Origin: JBCDGZ01 sp038750655
GTDB lineage: Bacteria > Bacteroidota > Bacteroidia > Chitinophagales > Saprospiraceae
DNA length: 49,485 bases
Direction: 5' to 3'
NCBI GenBank assembly: GCA_038750655.1
Contig: JBCDGZ010000045.1
Location: 1 to 49,485, forward strand
This document shows positions 1 to 8,791 of this stretch, in pieces. Position numbers and translations under genes: made by a program. Under the pieces are notes generated by a model, which was given only the letters and a program-made list of their open reading frames with translations, did not search any database and was not told the DNA's origin. Each line of letters starts with the position of its first letter. Position 1 is the stretch's first letter.

Positions 1-754
1 CAACTACTTTATAATGGTACTCATGTGATTTTTCGTACTGTCCAATGAGTTGATAATAATTCGCTAGCGATTGATACAGTCGATGCTGGGCAATTTTGGA
101 TTGAGGGAGGGTTTGCTTGGCTAAATCTTCGAAAGGAGCAATAGCTTCCAATTCCTTATGGCTACTCTCGTCCTTTAATTCAAATTTGTGGACTACTTTA
201 TTAAAAAGGCGATAGTAAATGTCTTGATAGCTGAATTCCTCCTCAATCAGTTTGAGGGTAGCATCTTTTTCTTTAATGAGTACTTCAATGTCTTCCTCAA
301 TGGTTTTTCGCTTACTATCTGCAACTAAGCGTTGCTCCTCTCTCACGATTTCCAAGATGGCCATATGGTCCTCAAACAAATACGCAATCTTCCGGGCTTT
401 CTTCAAGACCTTTCCCGATTGATCATACAACCCGCGATCATACAGGTAGCGGGCATCCAGCAGGCATTCCTTGATTTGAGCAACAGAGGATTTATCGCTG
501 TTGTAGTTCCGCATACTGCGCAGAATGGCTTCGTAGAGGTATTTTTTTTCCTGTGAGAGGTGTTTGATGAACTTTTGCCCCTTAAACTTTTTCTTCAGTT
601 TCTCTTCGTCGTATTCATCCATATCATTGATCGCATCGAAAAGACGGAGATAGTTGGTCTGATCACCACTTTTCTTTGTATCCAGCTTAAAATAGCGCTT
701 TTCGGATTTTGACATCGACTGAATCAGTCTGTACAGGTCGTCTTTAGCACTCAT
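1..754 (-). CDS. TPR-like protein of unknown function, 3' end cut by window edge
   Basis: An open frame runs from ATG at 754 to the window edge (251 codons) with no stop, so the C-terminus lies outside. It begins MSAKDDLYRLIQSMSKSEKR and aligns without gaps over its first dozen residues to the protein encoded divergently at 1263; the likeness (LYxLIQxxxKxEKRxFK, LFDAI, YDExxLKKKF) continues for about 90 residues. The visible C-terminal part is rich in paired helices of TPR type (for example ANYYQLIGQYEKSHEYHYK). There is no signal peptide or membrane segment, so it is probably cytoplasmic. I know of no function for this family; similar proteins are, as far as I recall, common and multicopy in Saprospiria. 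Reality of the gene: high; role: unknown. Confidence 0.85.
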   Translation of the reverse strand, partial: MSAKDDLYRLIQSMSKSEKRYFKLDTKKSGDQTNYLRLFDAINDMDEYDEEKLKKKFKGQKFIKHLSQEKKYLYEAILRSMRNYNSDKSSVAQIKECLLDARYLYDRGLYDQSGKVLKKARKIAYLFEDHMAILEIVREEQRLVADSKRKTIEEDIEVLIKEKDATLKLIEEEFSYQDIYYRLFNKVVHKFELKDESSHKELEAIAPFEDLAKQTLPQSKIAQHRLYQSLANYYQLIGQYEKSHEYHYKVV

Positions 755-1161
755 AAAGGAGCGTTTGTAGTGGATGCCAACTCACAATCAGGAGCGTATA
801 TATGAAAAAAGGCTAATTTTTTCTGTGGCTTAGGATTCCTAGAATTTTGCGAGTAAAAAGCCAGCGAAAAAGTGTTTTGGGTATTGGATGTGTGTAGGCT
901 CTACTATTTGTTTTAATGGTTTGATTTACAGTTGTTTATGATCGGTTTTTTTCGAATATTTATTGCGTTAGTGATGTTGGGTTTGGAGGCAAGTTGGCCA
1001 CTTTAGGGCATTTAGAAGTACTAAAATCAGAAAAAAGTGGTTTTACATCGCTTGACTCTTCCTGTACCTTTGGATTACCATATTGACAGTGTAAACAACT
1101 TCAATATACACAAACTTGAAAAATTGTTTTAGAAGTATATATCTGTTGCGATGTAAAGATA

Positions 1162-1230
1162 GAAAATTACCCTTGAAGGTAAATTAAATTTGGCGCTCGA
1201 ATTTTCCAACCTGACATCAGGGTAATTTTC
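1162..1230. repeat. 12 bp perfect inverted repeat upstream of the 1263 gene
   Basis: GAAAATTACCCT (1162-1173) is repeated as its exact reverse complement at 1219-1230, 45 bases apart. A related half-site GGTAAATT lies between them (1179-1186), so the core TTACC/GGTAA occurs three times in 70 bases. The left arm lies before and the right arm after a possible -7 box (1185-1192), an arrangement that fits an operator better than a transcript hairpin. The binding protein is unknown. Confidence 0.5.
1185..1192 (+). promoter_or_regulatory. Possible Bacteroidota -7 box (TAAATTTG)
   Basis: TAAATTTG fits the Bacteroidota -7 consensus TAnnTTTG and lies about 70 bases before the ATG at 1263. No TTTG/TTG stands at the expected distance (about 20 bp) upstream, so this is a weak call. 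Confidence 0.3.
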
Positions 1231-1262
1231 GTCTTTTTTTGCCGCATCCTAACTCCATCTTG

Positions 1263-2801
1263 ATGAAAAGTTCAGATAATTTATATCAACTTATACAGGC
1301 GCTGACCAAGGCAGAGAAGCGCAACTTCAAGATCATTGCAGCACAACATAGCAAGAAGGATAGCAGCAATTACATTCTCTTATTTGATGCCATCGAGCGA
1401 CAGAAAACTTACGATGAAGCCCGTCTAAAAAAGAAATTCCGAAATTACCCTTTCGCCAAGAATATCTCCAAGACTAAACACTTGCTGTATCACCTGATCC
1501 TCAAGACCTTGCGTTCACTCAACGAGTCTCGCACCACCCGGTCCAAGCTCAGTGCGCTACTCGAAGATGCGCAAACGCTCACGGACAAGTCACTGATTGA
1601 TCAAGCCTACGCGGTGCTGGTTAAGGCGGCTCGCTTGGCGAAATCGAACGAATTGTATCCCAACTTATTGAACATCCTTGATCGGCAACTGCAACTGCTG
1701 CCGCTCAGTTCGCAGTCTGCCATCACGGGTAAGCTGCGTGAGCTAGTCGTCCAGCGGCAAAGCGTCGCCGCCATTGTAAACACAGAAATTCAATATAAAT
1801 CGCTGTTGAGCCTCATTCAGCTCAGCTTTCCCCACTCCGGCGGCAAAGCCAGCCTGGCCCAGCAGCATGTTCTCTCTACCGTTCTAGATGACCCCCTGCT
1901 CCAAAGCGAGCAGGAACCCAAAAGTTTTCTGACCAAAATTTTCTCTGTTGAAATTCAAGCGCTGGCCTGCGAGGCCAGAGATGCCTTCACCGAGGCGGTT
2001 GCTCATTGGCAAAAGGCGAGGCTGCTATGGTTGCAGCACGAAGAGATGATCGCTCTATTCCCCGACGACTATCTTCGAAATACAGCTGCATACTTGATTT
2101 GCTCTCTGAATGCCCGCCAGAAGGACTTAGACTATGAGAGGGTATTAAATGAGTTGCGCAATCAATTACCCCAGAATGGGCAGAAAGCCCAGCGCAACTT
2201 ATTTTTTACCACTACACTGGACTTCATCGGAAAACTAAGTACTAAACAACTGGAAGACTGTACAGCATTGCTCCAGGATTTAGAAGCTGGCCTGGAAGAG
2301 CATACCGTACACCTCAACATCTATTGGCGAATTGACCTCTGCTATCATATTGGCATCTATCATTTTTTGCAGGCGGATTATCGCAAAGCCCTACAGTGGA
2401 TGGATCGCATTCAGCAGTTCGACGCTTCGGATATTTGTGCACACGTGCAGTACTTCTGCCGCCTCATTGGCCTCATGGCGCTTTACGAGCTGAAGGAATT
2501 CGATACCCTCAAGGACGACATCCAGCATATGCTCCAGACCTTACACGGTCGCAAGAGCACTAAGGTCGAGCAGCTGATTCTTGACAGTGTTAAACAACTA
2601 CTTTACGCTAATCATAACCGAGAGACCCGGAGTATTTTTTCAGAACTACAGCTTTCCCTCACCAATTGGGAAGCCAACGATATTCCAATACAACTAGTAA
2701 CCTCCAATGCCATTCAGCATTGGGTGGATCATCAATTATCGGACGACGATAGATATCAAACCTTTGAATTAAACCCCAAGAGGTTGGATTTTTCTTCTTA
2801 A
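1263..2801 (+). CDS. TPR-like protein of unknown function (paralog of 1-754)
   Basis: A 512-residue protein starting MKSSDNLYQLIQALTKAEKR. The ATG at 1263 is preferred over TTG at 1239 because alignment to the divergent paralog at 1-754 starts here. The N-terminal 90 residues hold the shared LYxLIQ / KxEKRxFK / LFDAI / LKKKF motifs; the rest is all-helical with repeated 30-40 residue helix pairs (for example HFLQADYRKALQWMDRIQQF), consistent with TPR-like repeats. No signal peptide, membrane segment or catalytic motif is visible. A strong terminator follows (2838-2883). It is probably a cytoplasmic scaffold or regulator; function unknown. Confidence 0.85.
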   Translation: MKSSDNLYQLIQALTKAEKRNFKIIAAQHSKKDSSNYILLFDAIERQKTYDEARLKKKFRNYPFAKNISKTKHLLYHLILKTLRSLNESRTTRSKLSALLEDAQTLTDKSLIDQAYAVLVKAARLAKSNELYPNLLNILDRQLQLLPLSSQSAITGKLRELVVQRQSVAAIVNTEIQYKSLLSLIQLSFPHSGGKASLAQQHVLSTVLDDPLLQSEQEPKSFLTKIFSVEIQALACEARDAFTEAVAHWQKARLLWLQHEEMIALFPDDYLRNTAAYLICSLNARQKDLDYERVLNELRNQLPQNGQKAQRNLFFTTTLDFIGKLSTKQLEDCTALLQDLEAGLEEHTVHLNIYWRIDLCYHIGIYHFLQADYRKALQWMDRIQQFDASDICAHVQYFCRLIGLMALYELKEFDTLKDDIQHMLQTLHGRKSTKVEQLILDSVKQLLYANHNRETRSIFSELQLSLTNWEANDIPIQLVTSNAIQHWVDHQLSDDDRYQTFELNPKRLDFSS

Positions 2802-2837
2802 ATCTCAAAAACTCCTCTTTATTCGCGCTCTCTCAGC

Positions 2838-2883
2838 ATGGAGACCCGGTGGCCTGCCAATCACCGGGTTCCATCTTTTTTTA
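2838..2883 (+). terminator. Rho-independent terminator after the 1263 gene
   Basis: A stem of ATGGA and ACCCGGT (2838-2850, one bulged G) pairs with ACCGGGTTCCAT (2863-2874) around a 12-base loop, followed by CTTTTTTT. The T tract runs into the stop codon of the convergent hydrolase gene. Confidence 0.85.
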
Positions 2884-3765
2884 CCAGATACTTGTTAGAA
2901 ACTGTATACTCTGCTCGGCCAGCTCGGCGGAGTGAGGGGGCAGTGAAGCGTCGGTATAGGGGTGGCTGCCGCCAAAGACGTGATTGGCCCCTTTGATGAT
3001 GTGAAGTTGGGCGGCGGGGTTAAGCGCCTTGAGTTCCTGCGCAGCAGCAAGCGGAACGGCGGGATCTTCATCGCCGTGGATGATCAAGCAGGGCTTATTG
3101 AGCTGCTGCATGGCTTGCCGGGCGTCCAGCCGCTGCCGGTGAGTCTCAAAGTCTTCGACTAGCTGGTAGTAAAGCGGCATCTGCTGTTTCGTTCGGCCAT
3201 TGAGGATGTGTAGGACGCCGTCGGCCTTCCAGCCATCGAGTAGCTCGGGGCGCTGTTGCCACATGTAATCCAGTCGGCTGACGGCAGCCCAGGTGATAAG
3301 CGCGCCAATGCGCTCCTCCTCGGCAGCCTTAATAATCCCGATGCCGCCGCCCCGGCTATGGCCGATTAGGGCAATTTTCGAAGTGTCCACCATCGGCGCT
3401 AGCCCCGGCAAATCCTCGGCCACCCACTGCAGAACGCGATCAAGATCGCTAAGTTCTTTGCTGTAATTATTTTGCCCAAAGGCTTCCAAATCACCGAAGT
3501 GCTCTGGCTCCTCCGGCGTCGTACCGTTATGCGAAAAGTTAAACTTAGCGAAGGCAAAGCCCGCCGCTACGAAATGCTGCGCCAGCCGCTCCCAATGCCC
3601 CCAATCTTTGAAGCCCTTGAAGCCATGTGCGAAAAGCAACAGAGGGGCTTGAGGCTGCTGAGGATCATGGTAAAAGTCGAGTAAGAAGGGGCGGCCCGCA
3701 GGGCTTTCCAGACGAATATTGGAGGTTGTATGTATCATGAATTGAAGGCTTTGATTGCTCAACAT
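2881..3765 (-). CDS. Alpha/beta hydrolase (dienelactone hydrolase/BAAT-like)
   Basis: A 294-residue single-domain alpha/beta hydrolase. The oxyanion-region motif FAHGFKGFKDWG is at 45-56, the nucleophile elbow GHSRGG at 135-140 (Ser137), the acid in HGDEDPAVP near 234 and the histidine in GANHVFGG at 262, so the triad is complete. It has no signal peptide and probably acts in the cytoplasm on an ester or thioester; the substrate cannot be read from sequence. The start could be Met1 or Met10 (3738); the fold needs only the latter. It is a single gene convergent with the 1263 gene and divergent from the polyprenyl synthase. Confidence 0.85.
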   Translation of the reverse strand: MLSNQSLQFMIHTTSNIRLESPAGRPFLLDFYHDPQQPQAPLLLFAHGFKGFKDWGHWERLAQHFVAAGFAFAKFNFSHNGTTPEEPEHFGDLEAFGQNNYSKELSDLDRVLQWVAEDLPGLAPMVDTSKIALIGHSRGGGIGIIKAAEEERIGALITWAAVSRLDYMWQQRPELLDGWKADGVLHILNGRTKQQMPLYYQLVEDFETHRQRLDARQAMQQLNKPCLIIHGDEDPAVPLAAAQELKALNPAAQLHIIKGANHVFGGSHPYTDASLPPHSAELAEQSIQFLTSIW

Positions 3766-3883
3766 TCCACCTTGATGATTGTTTTAATACTGGACAAGAC
3801 AAAATTTGTATCTTGTGCGCGCAAAACCAAATCAACCATCGGGAAAAACTTGTCTTCCGGCATCCGTCAAAATTAAATAATTT

Positions 3884-4858
3884 ATGAGCAATTCTTTAGC
3901 TTCCATCAAAGAGCCTGTAAAAGAAGAGCTCAAATTATTTGAAGAACGATTTAAGGAGGCCATGAAAACCAAGGTGCCGCTGCTGGACAAAATTACCTAC
4001 TACATCGTTCAGCGCAAAGGCAAGCAAATTCGCCCCCTACTCGCCTTTCTCTGCGCCAAAGCCTGCGGTGGTGTAACCGACAAAAGCTACGTAGCGGCCT
4101 CCCTCGTTGAACTGCTCCACACTGCCACGCTGGTCCATGATGATGTCGTCGACGATTCCTATGAGCGCCGGAGTTTCTTCTCTATTAATGCTTTGTGGAA
4201 AAATAAAATCGCTGTCATTGTCGGAGATTACCTGCTTTCTCAAGGACTACTAGTGGCTTTGAAAAATGATGGTACCCGTCTCTTGGAGATCATGTCGCGA
4301 GCTATACAGGATATGGCGGAGGGCGAGCTACTACAGCTGGAAAAGGCCCGCCGCCTCGATATTAAAGAACCCGTTTATTACGATATTATTCGGCAAAAAA
4401 CGGCCTCTCTGATTGCGGCGACCTGCTGTGTCGGCTGTGCTTCTACTACTGAGGATGAGGAGATGATCGAAACCATGTGGCGCTTTGGAGAGCTGATCGG
4501 CATTGCTTACCAAATCCGGGATGATCTTTTTGATTATGGGACGGCTGACGTAGGAAAACCACTGGGCATCGACATCAAAGAAAAGAAAATGACCCTGCCG
4601 TTGATTTATGCCCTCAACCACGCCACTCGGAGCGAGCGCCGCCGTATCATCAACATCATCAAGCGTTACAGCCACAAAAAGGAGAAGGTGCAGGAGGTGA
4701 TTGACTTTGTACACGGCAGCGGTGGATTGGAATACGCTCGGGAGGCCATGCTTCGCTATCGTGGCGAGGCTTTCGAGGTGTTGGATACCCTGCCCGACAG
4801 CCCGGCTCGCCAGTCAATCAAGGCCCTGGTTACCTTCGTTACCGAACGGGAAAAATAA
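3884..4858 (+). CDS. Polyprenyl diphosphate synthase (trans-isoprenyl)
   Basis: A 324-residue, all-helical prenyltransferase that condenses isopentenyl diphosphate with allylic diphosphates, most likely making the menaquinone side chain. Diagnostic motifs: KGKQIRPLLAFL (substrate binding, 45-56), first Asp-rich motif DDVVD at 86-90 within LVHDDVVDDSYERR, second Asp-rich motif DDLFD at 213-217 within QIRDDLFDYGTADVGKPLG. Length is typical of octaprenyl/heptaprenyl synthases (IspB/HepT type); chain length cannot be fixed by eye. It ends two bases before the convergent murA stop. Confidence 0.93.
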   Translation: MSNSLASIKEPVKEELKLFEERFKEAMKTKVPLLDKITYYIVQRKGKQIRPLLAFLCAKACGGVTDKSYVAASLVELLHTATLVHDDVVDDSYERRSFFSINALWKNKIAVIVGDYLLSQGLLVALKNDGTRLLEIMSRAIQDMAEGELLQLEKARRLDIKEPVYYDIIRQKTASLIAATCCVGCASTTEDEEMIETMWRFGELIGIAYQIRDDLFDYGTADVGKPLGIDIKEKKMTLPLIYALNHATRSERRRIINIIKRYSHKKEKVQEVIDFVHGSGGLEYAREAMLRYRGEAFEVLDTLPDSPARQSIKALVTFVTEREK

Positions 4859-4860
4859 GC

Positions 4861-6171
4861 TTAGATGCGACGAATTTGCGCGCCGATGGCATTCAAACGC
4901 TGATCGATCTGCTGGTAGCCTCGATCAATCTGGTTGATGTTATGGATAATGCTGCTGCCTTTAGCCGAGAGTGCGGCAATCAACAGGGCTACCCCGGCGC
5001 GGATGTCCGGCGAAGTCATCTGAATACCCCGTAGTTGATACTTCCGGTCCAGGCCAATCACCGTAGCGCGATGCGGATCACAGAGGATGATCTGCGCACC
5101 CATATCAATCAATTTATCGACAAAGAAAAGGCGACTTTCGAACATCTTTTGGTGGATCAGAACGCTGCCACGAGCCTGGGTCGCCATGACGAGGATGATA
5201 CTCATCAGGTCGGGGGTGAAGCCGGGCCAGGGGGCGTCGTAGACCGTGAGGATGGAGCCGTCGATGAAGGTCTGTATTTCGTAGTGATCTTGTGCAGGAA
5301 CATGAATATCGTCTCCTTGGAGGTCCATTTCTAGGCCGAGGCGTCGGAAAACATTGAGGGTGTTGCCCAGTTGGTCGACGCGGGCGTCTTTGATGGTGAT
5401 TTCGGATTGGGTCATGGCGGCTAGGCCAATAAAACTGCCGATTTCGATGAAGTCGGGGAGGAGGCGATGTTCCGTTCCCCCCAGGCGCTCCACGCCCTCG
5501 ATGATCAACAGATTAGAACCGATACCCTCGATCTTGGCGCCCATGCGTACCAGCATCCGGCAGAGCTGCTGCACATAAGGTTCGCAGGCGGCGTTGTAGA
5601 TTTGGGTGCGGCCTTCAGCTAAAACAGCGGCCATCAGGATGTTGGCCGTACCCGTTACCGAGATTTCATCCATCAGAATATTACCCCCTCTGAGTTGCTC
5701 CGATTCAATAGAGTAGCTGTTATTTTCCGCATCATAGTTGAAAGTTGCTCCGAGTTGTTGAAAACCCAAGAAGTGGGTATCCAGCCGGCGGCGGCCAATT
5801 TTGTCTCCACCGGGCTTGGGCAAGTAAGCTTTCTTGAAGCGAGCCAGCAAGGGGCCAATCAGCATAACGGAACCTCTGATGCGCCGGGCATTGGCTTGAA
5901 AGTCATCAGAAGAGAAGTAATCGAGGTCAATGTCGTCCGCCTGGAAAGTCCAATTGTTCGGATTTATTTTATTCACCTTCACGCCCAAGCCTTTCAGCAG
6001 GTCGATCAAGCGGCGGACATCGACAATATCGGGAAGATTAGAGAGGGTAATTTGTTCAGCAGTGAGCAACGTCGCCGATAGTATTTGCAGCGCCTCGTTT
6101 TTCGCCCCCTGCGGAATGAGGTCACCCTGCAGCCTACAGCCGCCAATGACCTCAAAAGAATCTGATTGCAT
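4861..6171 (-). CDS. murA: UDP-N-acetylglucosamine 1-carboxyvinyltransferase, Asp-type active site
   Basis: The first committed step of peptidoglycan synthesis: transfer of enolpyruvate from PEP to UDP-GlcNAc in the cytoplasm. 436 residues, the usual length with the two inside-out EPSP-synthase-type halves. GAKNEALQIL at 22-31 holds the conserved Lys24-Asn25 pair. The mobile active-site loop reads PKPGGDKIGRRRLDTHF (119-133): the position of the E. coli Cys115 nucleophile is Asp123. Asp-type MurA enzymes (as in mycobacteria and chlamydiae) are active but not alkylated by fosfomycin. It lies 6 bases downstream of the DUF4290 gene, so the two are probably co-transcribed. Confidence 0.96.
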   Translation of the reverse strand: MQSDSFEVIGGCRLQGDLIPQGAKNEALQILSATLLTAEQITLSNLPDIVDVRRLIDLLKGLGVKVNKINPNNWTFQADDIDLDYFSSDDFQANARRIRGSVMLIGPLLARFKKAYLPKPGGDKIGRRRLDTHFLGFQQLGATFNYDAENNSYSIESEQLRGGNILMDEISVTGTANILMAAVLAEGRTQIYNAACEPYVQQLCRMLVRMGAKIEGIGSNLLIIEGVERLGGTEHRLLPDFIEIGSFIGLAAMTQSEITIKDARVDQLGNTLNVFRRLGLEMDLQGDDIHVPAQDHYEIQTFIDGSILTVYDAPWPGFTPDLMSIILVMATQARGSVLIHQKMFESRLFFVDKLIDMGAQIILCDPHRATVIGLDRKYQLRGIQMTSPDIRAGVALLIAALSAKGSSIIHNINQIDRGYQQIDQRLNAIGAQIRRI

Positions 6172-6177
6172 GATGCC

Positions 6178-6867
6178 TTATTTACGTCTTTTGGGACGGT
6201 AGGGACCACGGCCTTTACCGTTGTTATTGTTGTATTGGTTGTTGTGGCCTCGGCGGTTATTATTGTGATTACTGCTATTATTGCCCCGGCGGCGCTGGTT
6301 AGAATTGGCCAGGTTATCGAGTGACATATTTTCGCTCAGCTGCAATTCTCCCTTAGACAATTTTTCCAAATCACCCCGAATAACTTCATCACTGACATAA
6401 TGATCCTTGTTCCAAGTCCGGTAAGCTAGCTTCATATAAGAACCAATAACGGCGACAAAGCCATCCCGCTTAGGGCCAGGCTCCATATCCTTAGCCTTCT
6501 TGATCAGCTTTTGAACATTGCTACCGTAGTGGCGGAAGTTGGAATCCAGCTTGGGATAGTCCACGCGTTCTGGCCTCTTGTTCATGGCCTCAGGGGTAGT
6601 ATCTACGTCCTCTGGAGCTTGAACTTCGAGGTCATATTCAGCGATGCGGAAAACATGCTGCCATAATTTGACGCGATAATCTTCCACATTGCGATTTTGC
6701 GGATGCATTTGGTGCATCAGATCAACAATTCTCTCTACAAAGGCCTGTCGATATTCGGCATCTTCAATTGTCTTGGCATGTCTTACCAAGAGTTGGACAT
6801 TGCGGCCATATTCTGGCATCGTTAGCAATTTTTTCGCGGAGTTGTACTCCATATTATGTCCGTCCAT
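6178..6867 (-). CDS. DUF4290 family protein with Asn/Arg-rich tail
   Basis: A 229-residue protein (possible alternative start Met6 at 6852). The first 170 residues match the Bacteroidota-specific DUF4290 pattern, with motifs such as MPEYGRNVQ, VEDYRVKLWQH and YPKLDSNFRHYGSNVQ. The last 45 residues are a low-complexity basic tail of Asn, Arg and Gly (RRRGNNSSNHNNNRRGHNN), resembling an RNA-binding or disordered tail. Function unknown. It sits between glmS (63 bases upstream) and murA (6 bases downstream), both hexosamine/cell-wall genes, which suggests a cell-wall link by context only. Confidence 0.85.
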   Translation of the reverse strand: MDGHNMEYNSAKKLLTMPEYGRNVQLLVRHAKTIEDAEYRQAFVERIVDLMHQMHPQNRNVEDYRVKLWQHVFRIAEYDLEVQAPEDVDTTPEAMNKRPERVDYPKLDSNFRHYGSNVQKLIKKAKDMEPGPKRDGFVAVIGSYMKLAYRTWNKDHYVSDEVIRGDLEKLSKGELQLSENMSLDNLANSNQRRRGNNSSNHNNNRRGHNNQYNNNNGKGRGPYRPKRRK

Positions 6868-6929
6868 TTTCTCGTTTTTTGTTTGAAAGTCTTAATAAAT
6901 TAGATTCATCGACAAATACTATAAATATA

Positions 6930-8768
6930 TTATTCTACCGTCACCGACTTGGCCAGATTGCGAGGTTGGTCGACATCACAGCCACGCATAATAGCGATGT
7001 GATAAGAAAGCAGTTGCAGAGGAATCACTGAAAGCAGTGGCGTCAGTGGTTCGTCTGTATGTGGTATTTCGATGGTATAATCAGCAATGTTGCGGATAAT
7101 TTCGTCCTGCTCATTGACAATAGCGATGACCTTACCCTTTCTGGCCTTCACTTCTTGAATGTTGCTGACGATTTTCTCGTAGGCACTCTTATTGGTCGCA
7201 ATCACAATGACTGGCATATTTTCGTCAATCAGCGCGATAGGGCCATGTTTCATTTCTGCCGCAGGATAGCCTTCGGCGTGAATGTACGAAATCTCTTTGA
7301 GCTTTAGTGCACCTTCGAGGGCAATAGGGAAATTATAACCGCGACCGAGGTACAGGGCGTTGGTGGCGTCCTTGATCTCGCCAGCGATATATTCAATTTG
7401 CTTATTGTTCTTGAGGACCTTGGCTACTTTGGATGGAATATTCTCCAATTCATTGAGCAGCTGTAGGTAGTAGGAGCGGGGGATTGTGCCTCGCTGGTAG
7501 CCTAGATAGATGGCCATCATGGTCAGCAGGTTCACCTGGCCGGTGAAGGCTTTGGTGGAGGCGACGCCGATTTCCGGGCCAGCGTGAATGTATGATCCAG
7601 CATCGGTGATGCGGGCAATAGAGGAGCCGACGGCATTGACAACGCCGTAGATCAGGGCACCTTTTTCCTTCGCCAGTTCGAGGGCGGCCAGGGTGTCTGC
7701 GGTTTCGCCAGACTGGGACAGGGCAATGACGACATCATCGGGAGAGAGGATCGGATTGCGGTAGCGCAGCTCGGAGGCGTACTCGACCTCTACGGGGATG
7801 CGGGCCAGCTCTTCGAAGAGGTATTCGCCGATGAGGCCAGCGTGCCAGGAGGTACCGCAGGCCGCTACGATGAAGCGCTTGGCATTGGCGACACGGTCAA
7901 AGACTTCTTCGACTCCTCCCACCTTGATCCAGCCTTCGGCGGCGCTGATGCGCCCTCGCATACAATCGGCAATGGTCTTTGGCTGCTCGTGGATTTCCTT
8001 GAGCATGAAGTACTCATAATCTCCCTTTTCTAGCAACTCGATCTTCATGTCCAGCTGGTGAACGAAGGGCGTCTGCAGCTGATTGTCTATATTTTTGATC
8101 TTCAGATCGCCATTGCGGTTGACGACTGCGATTTCTTCATCATTCAGGTAAACCACCTTCTGGGTATGGCCAGCCAGTGGGGTAGGGTCAGAGGCAAAGA
8201 AAAATTCGCCCTCGCCGATGCCGATCACCAGCGGGCTGGCCTTCCGGGCGCCGACTAGTTTGTTCGGGTCGTTGCGATCCATTACGACGATAGCATAAGC
8301 TCCGATGACCTGGGTCAGCGCAATCCTCACCGCCTCTTCCAAGGGCAGATTATCCCGCTTTTGAACCTCTTCGATGAGGTGTACGAGTACCTCCGTGTCC
8401 GTCTGACTCTCGAAAATGTGGCCTTCTTTAATCAACGCTTCTTTGAGCGGTGCATAATTTTCAATAATCCCATTGTGGATCAATACCAGGCGGTCATTCC
8501 CGGAGATGTGTGGGTGAGCATTGATGTCATCAGGCTTACCGTGGGTGGCCCAGCGGGTGTGGCCAATACCTATGGTACCCTCTGTATTTTTATCCCGTGC
8601 ATGGTCGATCAATTCCTGGACCTTTCCTTTGCGTTTGTAAACATGAAGGTCGCCATTAAAAACAGCTACGCCGGCACTGTCATAACCTCGATATTCTAGG
8701 CGCTTTAGCCCGTTGATGAGTAATGGATAAGCCTGTTGGTCTCCGATATATGCTACTATTCCACACAT
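6930..8768 (-). CDS. glmS: Glutamine--fructose-6-phosphate aminotransferase (isomerizing)
   Basis: Makes glucosamine-6-phosphate from fructose-6-phosphate and glutamine, supplying peptidoglycan and LPS amino sugars. 612 residues. MCGIVAYIG gives the N-terminal Cys2 nucleophile after Met removal; TRWATHGKP and HNGIIENY follow in the glutaminase domain (1-230). Two SIS domains follow, with ACGTSWHAGLIGEYLFE and ALSQSGETADTLAAL in the first and the conserved C-terminus LAKSVTVE. It is the upstream gene of glmS-DUF4290-murA; the DUF4270 gene ends 23 bases before it. No glmS ribozyme-like leader was seen and there is little room for one. Confidence 0.97.
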   Translation of the reverse strand: MCGIVAYIGDQQAYPLLINGLKRLEYRGYDSAGVAVFNGDLHVYKRKGKVQELIDHARDKNTEGTIGIGHTRWATHGKPDDINAHPHISGNDRLVLIHNGIIENYAPLKEALIKEGHIFESQTDTEVLVHLIEEVQKRDNLPLEEAVRIALTQVIGAYAIVVMDRNDPNKLVGARKASPLVIGIGEGEFFFASDPTPLAGHTQKVVYLNDEEIAVVNRNGDLKIKNIDNQLQTPFVHQLDMKIELLEKGDYEYFMLKEIHEQPKTIADCMRGRISAAEGWIKVGGVEEVFDRVANAKRFIVAACGTSWHAGLIGEYLFEELARIPVEVEYASELRYRNPILSPDDVVIALSQSGETADTLAALELAKEKGALIYGVVNAVGSSIARITDAGSYIHAGPEIGVASTKAFTGQVNLLTMMAIYLGYQRGTIPRSYYLQLLNELENIPSKVAKVLKNNKQIEYIAGEIKDATNALYLGRGYNFPIALEGALKLKEISYIHAEGYPAAEMKHGPIALIDENMPVIVIATNKSAYEKIVSNIQEVKARKGKVIAIVNEQDEIIRNIADYTIEIPHTDEPLTPLLSVIPLQLLSYHIAIMRGCDVDQPRNLAKSVTVE

Positions 8769-8791
8769 AATAAATAATAAGTTTTATTAAT

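Larger units (their letters stand above)
755..1262. other. Divergent intergenic region between two paralogs
   Basis: About 510 AT-rich bases separate the starts of two divergently transcribed paralogous genes. No credible ORF lies inside. The left 400 bases hold no structure I could support beyond short A/T tracts. The right 100 bases hold a possible -7 element and a 12 bp inverted repeat, listed separately. The in-frame TTG at 1239 is rejected as a start because similarity to the neighbour paralog begins exactly at the ATG at 1263. Confidence 0.6.

Noticed and set aside
6178..6310. Coding repeat or frameshift in the Asn-rich end of the DUF4290 gene
   Set aside because: The frame is intact and the low-complexity tail ends in a basic PYRPKRRK; such tails vary freely in this family.
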